DNA of 64,000 nt from Gammaproteobacteria bacterium (GTDB taxonomy: Bacteria > Pseudomonadota > Gammaproteobacteria > Pseudomonadales > Azotimanducaceae): positions 1-64,000 of the forward strand of contig JAUIAV010000004.1 of NCBI GenBank assembly GCA_030425195.1. The letters are read 5' to 3'. This document shows, piece by piece, positions 54,975 through 63,063 of this stretch; the first letter of the stretch is position 1; every line of letters begins with the position of its first letter. A model generated the notes under the pieces. The model was not told the origin of the DNA. It did not search any database and saw only the letters and a list, made by a program, of their open reading frames with translations. A program made the translations under genes and the position numbers.

Positions 54975-56909
54975 ATGTCTCAGTTGAGCCCGGAACAGAA
55001 GGCCCCGAAAGCGGCCACCGAGCACACCATCGCCGCCAACGCACAACTGCGCGACGAGCTCCCCTTCGAGGATGTACGCAGCTTCGAAAACGCCGCCCGG
55101 GGCTTCATCGCCACGCTGGATCCACTGACGATCCCGCGCACCGACGGTCGGCGTCCGGCCTACGACCTGGCACCGGCGCTGGCCTTTCTGGACGGCAATT
55201 GCCCGGACACGGTCAATCCGAGCCTGTGGCGTCAGGCCCAGCTCAACGCCCTGCACAACGGGTTGTATGAAGTGACGGACGGGATCTACCAGGTCCGCTC
55301 GTTCGACATCGCCAACATGACGCTCATTCGGGGTGATGAAGGCTGGGTGATCATCGATCCGCTCACCTCCGCGGAATCCGCAGCCGCCGCCCTTGCCCTT
55401 GCCAACGAGCATCTCGGTAAGCGGCCGGTGACCGCCGTGGTGCACACCCACTCTCATGTGGATCACTTCGCGGGCGTGCTTGGCGTGGTGGACGCGGATG
55501 ACGTCGAGAGCGGGCGCGTACCGGTGGTGGCACCCGAGCACTTCGTGGACGAGGCCCTGTCCGAGAACGTGCTGGCCGGTAATGCCATGGGCCGCCGAGC
55601 CACCTACATGTACGGCAATCTGCTGACGCCCTCTCCCACCGGCTTCGTCTCCACCGGACTGGGGGCCGCGCTCTCCATGGGCAGCACGGGCTTCGTGGTG
55701 CCGAACGACATCGTCCGCGAAACCGGTGAGCAACGGACGCTGGACGGCATCGTCTTCGAGTTCCAGATGACGCCCGGCACCGAGGCACCGGCGGAGTTCG
55801 TCTTCTACCTGCCCCAGTTCAAAGCCCTGTGCATGTCCGAAATCACTTCTCACCACCTGCACAACGTCTACACCCTGCGCGGCGCGCAGGTTCGCGACGC
55901 GCTGGCCTGGAGCGAACAGATCAACGAATCCATCGACCGTTACGGCGACGTGCTGGACATTCAGTTCGCCAGCCACCACTGGCCGATCTGGGGCCGTGAG
56001 GAAGCCTGTGATTATCTGCGCTCACAGCGGGATCTCTACAAGTACATCCACGATCAGGTTCTCCGGCTCGCCAATCAGGGGTTCAACGCGGAGGAAGTCG
56101 CGGAACAGATCCGACTGCCGGATTCGCTGGGCAGAAATTTCTCGAACCGGGGCTACTACGGCACCGTGCATCACAACGCCAGAGCCGTCTATGTGAAGTA
56201 CCTCGGCTTTTTCGACGGCAACCCCGCCAACATCCAGCGGCATCCGCCGGCTGCGGCCGGCACGCGCTACGTGGATTTCATGGGCGGCGCGGACGCGGTG
56301 GTCGAGAAAGCCCGGAAATCGTTCGAAGACGGAGATTACCGCTGGGTGGCCGAGGTGCTGAATCACGTGATGATGAGCGATCCGGAGCATGTCGAAGCCA
56401 GAGCGCTGCTGGCGGATGCCTTCGAGCAGCTCGGCTACCAGTCGGAGTCCGCCGTCTGGCGCAATTTCTATCTGTGCGGCGCCCTGGAGCTCAGAGAGCC
56501 GGCACACAGCAGCACCACCTACACGCCCAGCCCGGACATGGCCCTGCGCATCCCCCTGGAGAACATATTCCGCGCCATGGCCGTGCGTCTGAATGGAGAG
56601 CGGGCACAGGGCGTGCGTCTGTCCATCAATCTGTCCTTCACCGATCTGGACGAGCGCTGGCTGCTGACGGTGGACAACGGCGTCCTGCACGGATTCTCCA
56701 ACCGGCAGAGCAACGCGCCTACCGCCACGCTGACGCTGACCTCCACGGATTTCAAAGCGCTGATGGTCGGCCTGACCGACGGTGTGGAACTGATCGGTGA
56801 AGGCCGGCTCCAGGTGGACGGCGACACGGATGCGCTGCTGACACTGAGCGGGCTGTTCGATCAGTTTCTTCGCCGCTATCCCATCGTCACGCCTAGGGAC
56901 ATGGGCTGA
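54975..56909 (+). CDS. Alkylsulfatase, SdsA1-like metallo-beta-lactamase fold
   Basis: 644 aa. Hydrolyses alkyl sulfates to alcohol and sulfate. The zinc motif T-H-S-H-V-D-H is intact near 160, further ligands lie in the EITSHHLHN and FASHHWPIWG regions. The middle is the alkylsulfatase dimerisation domain, and residues about 515-640 are an SCP2-like C-terminal domain. Pseudomonas SdsA1 is secreted; this one has no visible signal peptide. CAGGAGGACCC is a strong RBS for ATG 54975. Convergent with the TRAP permease gene. Confidence 0.92.
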   Translation: MSQLSPEQKAPKAATEHTIAANAQLRDELPFEDVRSFENAARGFIATLDPLTIPRTDGRRPAYDLAPALAFLDGNCPDTVNPSLWRQAQLNALHNGLYEVTDGIYQVRSFDIANMTLIRGDEGWVIIDPLTSAESAAAALALANEHLGKRPVTAVVHTHSHVDHFAGVLGVVDADDVESGRVPVVAPEHFVDEALSENVLAGNAMGRRATYMYGNLLTPSPTGFVSTGLGAALSMGSTGFVVPNDIVRETGEQRTLDGIVFEFQMTPGTEAPAEFVFYLPQFKALCMSEITSHHLHNVYTLRGAQVRDALAWSEQINESIDRYGDVLDIQFASHHWPIWGREEACDYLRSQRDLYKYIHDQVLRLANQGFNAEEVAEQIRLPDSLGRNFSNRGYYGTVHHNARAVYVKYLGFFDGNPANIQRHPPAAAGTRYVDFMGGADAVVEKARKSFEDGDYRWVAEVLNHVMMSDPEHVEARALLADAFEQLGYQSESAVWRNFYLCGALELREPAHSSTTYTPSPDMALRIPLENIFRAMAVRLNGERAQGVRLSINLSFTDLDERWLLTVDNGVLHGFSNRQSNAPTATLTLTSTDFKALMVGLTDGVELIGEGRLQVDGDTDALLTLSGLFDQFLRRYPIVTPRDMG

Positions 56910-56916
56910 GACGGCC

Positions 56917-58761
56917 TCAGAAGACGAGGAAGGAGAAGGAAACCGCCAGTCCGAAAACGCTGAGACCCATCCGGATCAGCGGCTGGCGTATCACCCCCAC
57001 ACCCTGCAGATAACCCTGCAGCCCGGCCACGATCAGCCAGATCCCGAGCGCCGCTCTCGCCAGCCCCAGCAGGATATCGACCATACTCCCCTGGAGCAGC
57101 AGACTGGTGTCCAGAACGAAGATGAACGGGATGAAGTAGATGATGCTGCCGAGCTTCATCGCCGCAAAACCCGTCTGTATCGGGCTCGCGCCGGCGATGC
57201 TCGCCGCGGCGTACGCACCCAGCGCCACCGGCGGCGTGATGAAGGAAAGCATGCCCCAGTAGAGAATGAACAGGTGCACGCCGATGGCATCCAGACCGCC
57301 GCCGACCAGCGCGGGCGCCAGAATCACGGCGAGAAAGATGTAGGCGGCCGTTACCGTCATGCCGATTCCGAGCACGAAGCTCGTGAGCGCGCCCATACCG
57401 AGCAGCAGCCAGAGACTGTCACCGGCGATGAACAGCAGATCGTTCACCAGGGTTCCGGACAGACCGGTGACGGACAGGGCACCGACGATCAGCCCCACGC
57501 CCGCCAGGATGGCCAGCAGCTCTACCAGCAGCCGGCCGGTGGCGACGAGGAAATCCCCTGCCTGGCTGAGTGTCCACCGGTGGGCGGGCGTCATCTGGTT
57601 GAGCACCAGAAGAGCGGCCGTCGCCAGATACGGCGCCACCGCTTCCCGCTGCATCACCAGGAGCAGGAAGACCAGCAGTCCGAACGCGCCCAGATAGTGC
57701 CAGCCGTCCTTCATGACCGCGCGAACGCTCGGCAGTTCCTCCCGAGGCACTCCGGTCAGTCCGTCACGGGCGGCTGCCGCATCGATCTGCAGAAAAAGAC
57801 CGCCGAAGTAGAGCAGAGCAGGCAGCGCCGCAGCCAGGGCGATCTGGTAGTAGGAAATTTCCAGGAAGGTCGCCATCACGAATGCGGTGGAGCCCATGAT
57901 GGGGGGCAGCAGCACACCGCCCGTTGACGCGCAGGCTTCCACCCCGCCCGCTACCGGCGCGGGTACGCCCACCTTCTTCATGGCCGGGATGGTGAGCTGC
58001 CCGGTGGTGAGCACGTTCGTGACAACGCTGCCGCTCATGGAACCCATCAGACCGCTGGAGAAAATGGCGACTTTCGCGGGACCACCGCGTACGTGTCCGA
58101 GCAGCGCGAACGCGAGGTTCAGAAAAAAGGCGCCACCACCCGTGAACTGCAGCGCGATGCCGAACAGCAGGAATCCGACCACCAGGTTGGCAAACGCCCG
58201 GAACGGCAGTCCGAAAATGCTCTCGATGCTCAGCGCGTGATAAGCCGCCGTTTCTTCGAGCGTGGATGGCAGTCCGGCCAGCGGTCCCGGCAGGTACTCC
58301 GTGACGAGCGGCAGTACGGAGAAAGCAGCAGCGATGAAGAACAGCGACCAGCCCGCAGCACGCCGCACGGCTTCCAGCAGCAGGATCCAGAGCAGAATCG
58401 AAAGCAGAGTCGCGGTCTGAGGCGCGCCGAACTCCCAGCCCTCGTCCAGGATGTGCTCGGCCTGAACAAAGAAATACACGCAGACACCGGCCACGACCGT
58501 CGCCAGCAGGCCGTCCAGGAGGGGAAACCGCCGGAAGTTGAGGAAGACCAGCGGCAGCAGGAGTCCGAGAAGCGCAAAGAAATAGTGGGTCTCCAGACTG
58601 ATCAGAGATCCGAGCAGCTGCACGCTGCCGAACATCCGCAGCATGTCCATGGCGAGGAACAGTGACAGCACCGCCGCCGTCGCGGTGAGAACGTCGACGA
58701 ACCGTCGTTCGTTACCTTCTGCGGCCTCGGAATCAGGCGCTGTCCCGGAGAGTGGCGGCAA
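56917..58761 (-). CDS. TRAP transporter fused permease (DctQM type, TAXI partner)
   Basis: 614 aa, TTG start, very hydrophobic with about 16-18 helices. The N-terminal four-helix DctQ-like part is fused to a DctM-like part with GLMGSMSGSVVTNVLTTGQLTIPAMKKVG and STGGVLLPPIMGSTAFVMA. It is driven by Na+ or H+ and works with the periplasmic binding protein encoded immediately upstream (3 bp gap). Substrates of TAXI systems are mostly unknown organic acids. Confidence 0.9.
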   Translation of the reverse strand: MPPLSGTAPDSEAAEGNERRFVDVLTATAAVLSLFLAMDMLRMFGSVQLLGSLISLETHYFFALLGLLLPLVFLNFRRFPLLDGLLATVVAGVCVYFFVQAEHILDEGWEFGAPQTATLLSILLWILLLEAVRRAAGWSLFFIAAAFSVLPLVTEYLPGPLAGLPSTLEETAAYHALSIESIFGLPFRAFANLVVGFLLFGIALQFTGGGAFFLNLAFALLGHVRGGPAKVAIFSSGLMGSMSGSVVTNVLTTGQLTIPAMKKVGVPAPVAGGVEACASTGGVLLPPIMGSTAFVMATFLEISYYQIALAAALPALLYFGGLFLQIDAAAARDGLTGVPREELPSVRAVMKDGWHYLGAFGLLVFLLLVMQREAVAPYLATAALLVLNQMTPAHRWTLSQAGDFLVATGRLLVELLAILAGVGLIVGALSVTGLSGTLVNDLLFIAGDSLWLLLGMGALTSFVLGIGMTVTAAYIFLAVILAPALVGGGLDAIGVHLFILYWGMLSFITPPVALGAYAAASIAGASPIQTGFAAMKLGSIIYFIPFIFVLDTSLLLQGSMVDILLGLARAALGIWLIVAGLQGYLQGVGVIRQPLIRMGLSVFGLAVSFSFLVF

Positions 58762-58764
58762 CGG

Positions 58765-59919
58765 TCAGCGCCAGATGGGATCGAATCCGGCGGCTTCAAG
58801 TGCCGTGGCCCGTCTGTCCATCCAGGCTGCCCGGAAAGCCTCATCCGTGAGTCCGGATCCGGACATCGTCTGCCAGGCGCGGGCCAGCACCGCCTGGCGT
58901 TCGATCAGCGCATCGTTGTGTGCCTGATCGGCCTCGGTCCACACACCCAGTTCCCGGTAAACGGCGACCGCGCCATCGTGATAAGGCACCACCCACTGAA
59001 AGATCTGTCTCTCCAGCGCCCAGCCGATGGCGCCGGGATCCGCGTCCCGGAAGTCCGCAAAGTGTTCATGCAGGGCTCTGACCAGGGCACCGACGACGGC
59101 CGGATCACTGCGGTCGAGCCCGGTCAGCAGCGGATAGGGGTAGGTACCTCCCTCGTGAGGGTCATCGGCGGAAATACCGGCGCCCCGGGTGCCGATGTGC
59201 GGCATGAAATACGGCCCCATTCGATGGATCCCGCGCCAGCAGTCCGCATCGTCGTGCGGAGCCGGCGGCCAGAAGATCCCGCGGGGAGAGGCTTCCAGCC
59301 GACGGGTCGGTCCGGATACGGTGGTGGCGAAGGCCGCGTCCACCTGATTGTTGATGATGCCGTCCCACATGGCCTGATAACCGGGAAACTCTATCCGTTC
59401 CACGTCTTCCCAACCGATCCCGCCGCAGGCGAGCAGCGCTTCGGTGCCCACGTTCAGCGACGGCGCCCCGCGCACGTAGGGAACACGACGGCCTTTCAGG
59501 TCTGCGAACGTCCGGATCCCCAGATCACCGGCCACCGCCAGTGCCTGATTGCTGTCGCCGTTGGACGTCATCACCAGTCGCAGCGGCAGCGGCCCCCAGT
59601 TGTCGGCCGCGAACTGAAACACCCCTTCAGAGGCGAAAAAGGTCGCAACCCCGTTCGCGGAGAACTGGACCCGGCCTTTCACCAGCGGCAGCAACCGGGA
59701 TACATCGTTCTTGCCCGGCAGAATCCGCAGATTCACGCCGTAGCGGTCCTTCAGCATCTTACCGATGGCGACGGCCTGGCTGTTGCCCGTGGTGCCCAGG
59801 TTGTAGGCCGACCAGGCCATGGTCCGGGGAAGTTCGGCGCTGACCCCTGCGCCTGCGCACAGGCAGGCGATCAGAGCGAGCGCCGCTGACTGTTGAAGCC
59901 GGCGCGCACGCGCCGGCAG
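58765..59919 (-). CDS. TAXI-family TRAP solute-binding protein, probable CTG start
   Basis: About 384 aa. TAXI-type periplasmic binding protein: N-L-G-T-T-G-N-S-Q-A-V-A-I-G-K near the N-terminus and G-V-A-T-F-F-A-S-E-G. The signal peptide is ARARRLQQSAALALIACLCAG. No ATG or GTG precedes it closely. The codon right before P-A-R-A-R-R is CTG (59919), with AGGAG exactly 5 nt upstream. A GTG at 60012 would add 31 residues before the signal. I choose CTG for the RBS and signal geometry. It lies just upstream of the permease gene. Confidence 0.8.
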   Translation of the reverse strand: MPARARRLQQSAALALIACLCAGAGVSAELPRTMAWSAYNLGTTGNSQAVAIGKMLKDRYGVNLRILPGKNDVSRLLPLVKGRVQFSANGVATFFASEGVFQFAADNWGPLPLRLVMTSNGDSNQALAVAGDLGIRTFADLKGRRVPYVRGAPSLNVGTEALLACGGIGWEDVERIEFPGYQAMWDGIINNQVDAAFATTVSGPTRRLEASPRGIFWPPAPHDDADCWRGIHRMGPYFMPHIGTRGAGISADDPHEGGTYPYPLLTGLDRSDPAVVGALVRALHEHFADFRDADPGAIGWALERQIFQWVVPYHDGAVAVYRELGVWTEADQAHNDALIERQAVLARAWQTMSGSGLTDEAFRAAWMDRRATALEAAGFDPIWR

Positions 59920-60030
59920 ATTGGCTCCTGAAAACAAGCTTGCCGTCCAGCTGAAGGGATGGACTGATTCTAGGCGACGGGCGATGGCGGGGAAAGCTGG
60001 CCCGCGCGCCACCCGGGCGCAGTGGCGCTC

Positions 60031-60504
60031 CTACGTGGCGATATGGCGCTGGGTGTAGCGCTCGACGCCGACCCTGCCGATCAGCTCGAGCTGAGTTTCC
60101 AGCCAGTCGATGTGCTCTTCCTCTGACACGAGAATTTTCGTGAAGAGCTCCCGGCTCCCGTAGTCCCCCGTCTTCTCACAGAATTCGATGGACTCCCGGA
60201 GATCAGGCACTGCAGCCATCTCGAGCTTGAGATCACATTCGAAGATCTCCTGGATGTTCTGGCCGATCAGCAGCTTTCCGATGTCCTGCAGATTGGGCAG
60301 ACCGTCCAGAAACAGGATCCGTTCGATCAGGTCATCCGCGTGCTTCATCTCATCGATGGACTCGTGCTCCTCGTGTTCGGCGAGCTCCTTCAGGCCCCAG
60401 TCCTTCAGCATCTTTGCGTGCAGAAAATACTGATTGATGGCCGTCAGCTCATTACGCAGAGCCCGGTTCAGATGAGCGATGATTTCGCTGTCATTCGGCT
60501 GCAT
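60031..60504 (-). CDS. bfr: Bacterioferritin
   Basis: 157 aa four-helix bundle, 24-mer iron store. Ferroxidase ligands E19, E52, H55, E95, E128 and H131 are all present. The haem ligand Met53 is kept in D-E-M-K-H-A-D. ATG 60504 gives the standard N-terminus (the longer frame adds a non-homologous 24 residues). Divergent from bfd. Confidence 0.96.
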   Translation of the reverse strand: MQPNDSEIIAHLNRALRNELTAINQYFLHAKMLKDWGLKELAEHEEHESIDEMKHADDLIERILFLDGLPNLQDIGKLLIGQNIQEIFECDLKLEMAAVPDLRESIEFCEKTGDYGSRELFTKILVSEEEHIDWLETQLELIGRVGVERYTQRHIAT

Positions 60505-60587
60505 TGGGTATCCATTTGATGGGGATGACGCGCAATGTGCCTCATATGACCGCTCAAGGCAAGAAGAGCGCCTCATAACCCATTGAA

Positions 60588-60681
60588 ATTTAAATAAAAA
60601 TTGCTAGCAGGCGTGAATCGTCAGCAATTACGAATAGAACGCTTCCCTATTTGCAATCGAGAAAGATTTGCATTTAAATAA
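60588..60681. promoter_or_regulatory. AT-rich bfr/bfd intergenic region
   Basis: The decamer ATTTAAATAA occurs twice, at 60588-60597 and 60672-60681. The second copy ends 5 bp before the bfd ATG, leaving no Shine-Dalgarno. Iron-responsive control is likely for these genes, but I cannot find a convincing Fur box. Confidence 0.3.
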
Positions 60682-60686
60682 GCGCC

Positions 60687-60875
60687 ATGTACGTATGTCT
60701 CTGCAAAGCCGTCACCGATTCCGAGATCCGGGAAGCCGTGGAAGACGGTGCGGTGCATGTGGAGCATCTGGCTGCCCGCAGCGGCCTGGGCACGGGCTGC
60801 GGACGCTGTCAGGAACTGGCACAGCAGCTGATCGACGAGCATCTGGCCGCCGACCTCTCCTTCGCCGCCGCCTGA
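60687..60875 (+). CDS. bfd: Bacterioferritin-associated ferredoxin
   Basis: 62 aa [2Fe-2S] protein that reduces the Bfr core to release iron. Cluster ligands C4, C6, C38 and C41 (C-x-C and C-x2-C) match Bfd. It has the BFD-like fold signature G-T-G-C-G-R-C-Q-E-L. Its place next to bfr fits. No clear SD before the ATG. Confidence 0.94.
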   Translation: MYVCLCKAVTDSEIREAVEDGAVHVEHLAARSGLGTGCGRCQELAQQLIDEHLAADLSFAAA

Positions 60876-60951
60876 CATTTTTCCGCCGGCCCCTTGTCCG
60901 GGCTTCTCTTCCCCAATACCGTATCCCTGAGCCCACCGAGGGAGTTTGTCC

Positions 60952-61365
60952 GTGTCCGAACCGGCCCCAGGCTTCTTGAAGCATCCCGACTACCAGGTCG
61001 AGATCACACCCACAGACGATCGCATCCGGATTCTGGTCGGCGACTGCTGTCTGGCCGACACTCAGAGGCCGCTCAGGGTGACCGAATCACGTCATCGCCC
61101 CGTCTGGTACGTGCCCCTCGAAGACCTGGATGCCGAGTTCATCGAACCCACCGATCACCAGACCTACTGCCCGTTCAAGGGCAACGCCAGCTACTGGACG
61201 GTCGACGCAGCGGGTACCCGGCTCGAGAACAGTATCTGGGGCTACCGGACGCCTTACCGGGAATGCGAGCCGCTGATGGATCACGTGGCGTTCTACACCG
61301 ATCGCTTCACGCTCGAAGTCAACGGTGAGCCGGTGGCGGACGACGGTCCGGGCTGGACGGAATGA
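60952..61365 (+). CDS. DUF427 domain protein
   Basis: 137 aa. The GTG at 60952 has GGAG 7 nt upstream; the TTG at 60946 is too close to it. DUF427 signature: W-Y-V-P-L-E-D, T-Y-C-P-F-K-G-N-A-S-Y-W-T and W-G-Y-R-T-P-Y. Small beta-rich cytoplasmic protein with no proven role. The last four bases form an ATGA overlap with the GrdB-like selenoprotein gene, so the two are translated together. Confidence 0.88.
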   Translation: MSEPAPGFLKHPDYQVEITPTDDRIRILVGDCCLADTQRPLRVTESRHRPVWYVPLEDLDAEFIEPTDHQTYCPFKGNASYWTVDAAGTRLENSIWGYRTPYRECEPLMDHVAFYTDRFTLEVNGEPVADDGPGWTE

Positions 61366-62279
61366 GCCAGCCACCCATCGACTACATTCAGCGGACACGC
61401 GAGCAGTACGACGCTCTGGGCTATCCGGCGTACCGCTGGGTGGTCAATGAGGACCCTCCCCCGTTCACACCGCTGGCCCGGCCCCTGGCAGAGTCCACCG
61501 TGGGCCTCATCGCCTCCGGGGGCATTTACCGGGTAGGCCAGACGGCGTTTCATTTCCGCGACGACACGAGTTTCCGTGCCATCGACACTGCCACACCACC
61601 GGATGCGCTCAGGGTCTCCCACTTCGCCTACGACACCACGGATGCCCGGACCGACGTCAACGTGGTGTTCCCCTATCAGACGCTGGCCGACCTGGCCCGT
61701 CTCGGGCGCATCGGCCAGCTCGCCCGCCAGGCATACACCTTCATGGGCGGCATCTACTCAGCACGCAAGGTTCGCGAGATCCTCGCGCCGGCGCTGGCGG
61801 AGCGGCTGATCCGCGATGAGGTGGACGTGGCCATCATGGTGCCTGCCTGACCCGTCTGCCATCAGTCCGTAGGACTGATCGCTCGTGAGGTGGAATCCAG
61901 AGGCATTCCCACCCTCTGCATGTCTTCCGCGCTCTCGATCACGCAGGCGGTGAATCCGCCCCGGGCGGTTTTTCTGGATTTTCCCCTCGGTCATACGGCC
62001 GGGCGGGCGCGGGACAAGGCCGGACAGCGTCGGATCATGATCGATACGCTGAGCGCCCTGGACTCGATACAGGCGCCGGGGACCATCCGCACGCTCGACT
62101 ACCGTTGGGCCGAGACCGACGACTGGAAAGACGGCGTCATGCGCCCTGATCAGCGCGGCGCCCACAGCGATGACCGCACCGGGCGCGACGACAGTCCGCA
62201 GTACCAGCTGGAGGCAGACCGGCTGGCTGTAGTCCGGGAAGACGACTGTCCCGGCTGCTTCTATCCGGAGGCACCCTGA
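61362..62279 (+). CDS. GrdB/PrdB-like selenoprotein with in-frame UGA (Sec163)
   Basis: 305 aa when TGA 61848-61850 is read as selenocysteine. Before it lies an ordinary coding region (to A-I-M-V-P-A). After it the same frame runs 142 codons: P-V-C-H-Q-S-V-G-L-I-A-R, then G-I-P-T-L-C-M-S-S-A-L-S. This is the pattern of the glycine/betaine/sarcosine/D-proline reductase selenoprotein B family, in which homologues carry Cys or Sec at this site. The result is a U163-P-V-C166 redox motif, plus a C-terminal C296-P-G-C299. A SECIS-like hairpin follows at 61861-61879. A pseudogene caused by a nonsense mutation is less likely because no other lesion is seen. Substrate unknown; a thiol-dependent reductase is inferred. 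Confidence 0.87.
61861..61879 (+). promoter_or_regulatory. Candidate bacterial SECIS hairpin
   Basis: Perfect 8-bp stem ATCAGTCC / GGACTGAT with a GTA loop, beginning 10 nt after the in-frame TGA. The loop lies 19-21 nt downstream, in the range used by SelB. It is inside the coding sequence, as bacterial SECIS elements are. The bulged U of the E. coli fdhF element is not obvious here. Confidence 0.7.
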
Positions 62280-62415
62280 AACGCGGTCATCCCGGGTAGA
62301 AGGCAACGAACGTCACAGAAACGGCGCTCGGAGGTCCGATTCGTGATCTCTGCCCGCAGCGTTGCCCCGTCTTCGACTATCTTCGGCAGAGCCTGCGAAA
62401 CACCGGAGGTTTCAG

Positions 62416-63057
62416 GTGTCTGCCGAATCCCCTCTCAGTCGTACTCTTCCTGTTCTGATGGTTGCCGTTCTGCTGACTTCCAGCTGCGCCACGCTGAGCG
62501 AAAGCCAGTGCATGGCCGGTGACTGGGAAACGGTCGGCTACCGCGACGGTCTGGCCGGAAAGCCGAATGCGGAGCTGCTCGACCACCAGAACGCCTGCGT
62601 CAGGCACGGTGTGATCCCGGATCGCACGCAGTACCTTGCGGGCTGGGAAAACGGCGTACGTCAGTTCTGTCAGCCGAACAACGGATTCGCCGTGGGTGAA
62701 GCCGGGCGCAGTTTCGTCAGCGTCTGCCCGGAACCCATGCAGGATGCGTTCTACGAGGCGTATCAGGAAGGACGGCAGCTGCACCTGGCGAAAGCCGAGA
62801 TTGACTCGCTGAACCGGCAGATCGCACAGAAGCAGCATCGGCTGGAGCAGCTGGACGACGAGCTCAGCAGCACCGAAGCGGCGCTGATTGCCGAAGACAC
62901 CAGCACCTTCGATCGCGTCCACCTGCTGGACCGGACCCGGGAACTCGCCTCTCGTCAGGGCGTGCTGGAAGCAGAGATCCAGGCGCTCAAGGTGGAGGTG
63001 GCACTGAAGAGCGAGCGTCTGAAAGACCTGCGCCAGACGCTCGCCTACGCCTACTGA
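62416..63057 (+). CDS. DUF2799-like lipoprotein with coiled coil
   Basis: 213 aa, GTG 62416 with GGAGG 6 nt upstream (a TTG at 62362 lies farther out). Lipobox L-T-S-S-C. The N-terminal half has the DUF2799 pattern M-A-G-D-W-E-T-V-G-Y-R-D-G-L-A-G and Y-L-A-G-W-E-N-G-V. Residues about 130-210 form a long coiled coil (L-N-R-Q-I-A-Q-K-Q-H-R-L-E-Q-L). Envelope role inferred; function unknown. Confidence 0.75.
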   Translation: MSAESPLSRTLPVLMVAVLLTSSCATLSESQCMAGDWETVGYRDGLAGKPNAELLDHQNACVRHGVIPDRTQYLAGWENGVRQFCQPNNGFAVGEAGRSFVSVCPEPMQDAFYEAYQEGRQLHLAKAEIDSLNRQIAQKQHRLEQLDDELSSTEAALIAEDTSTFDRVHLLDRTRELASRQGVLEAEIQALKVEVALKSERLKDLRQTLAYAY

Positions 63058-63063
63058 ACCTCT

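Noticed and set aside
61362-61850. 162-aa stand-alone protein ending at TGA
   Set aside because: The frame continues past the TGA with family motifs and a hairpin; treated as one selenoprotein gene.
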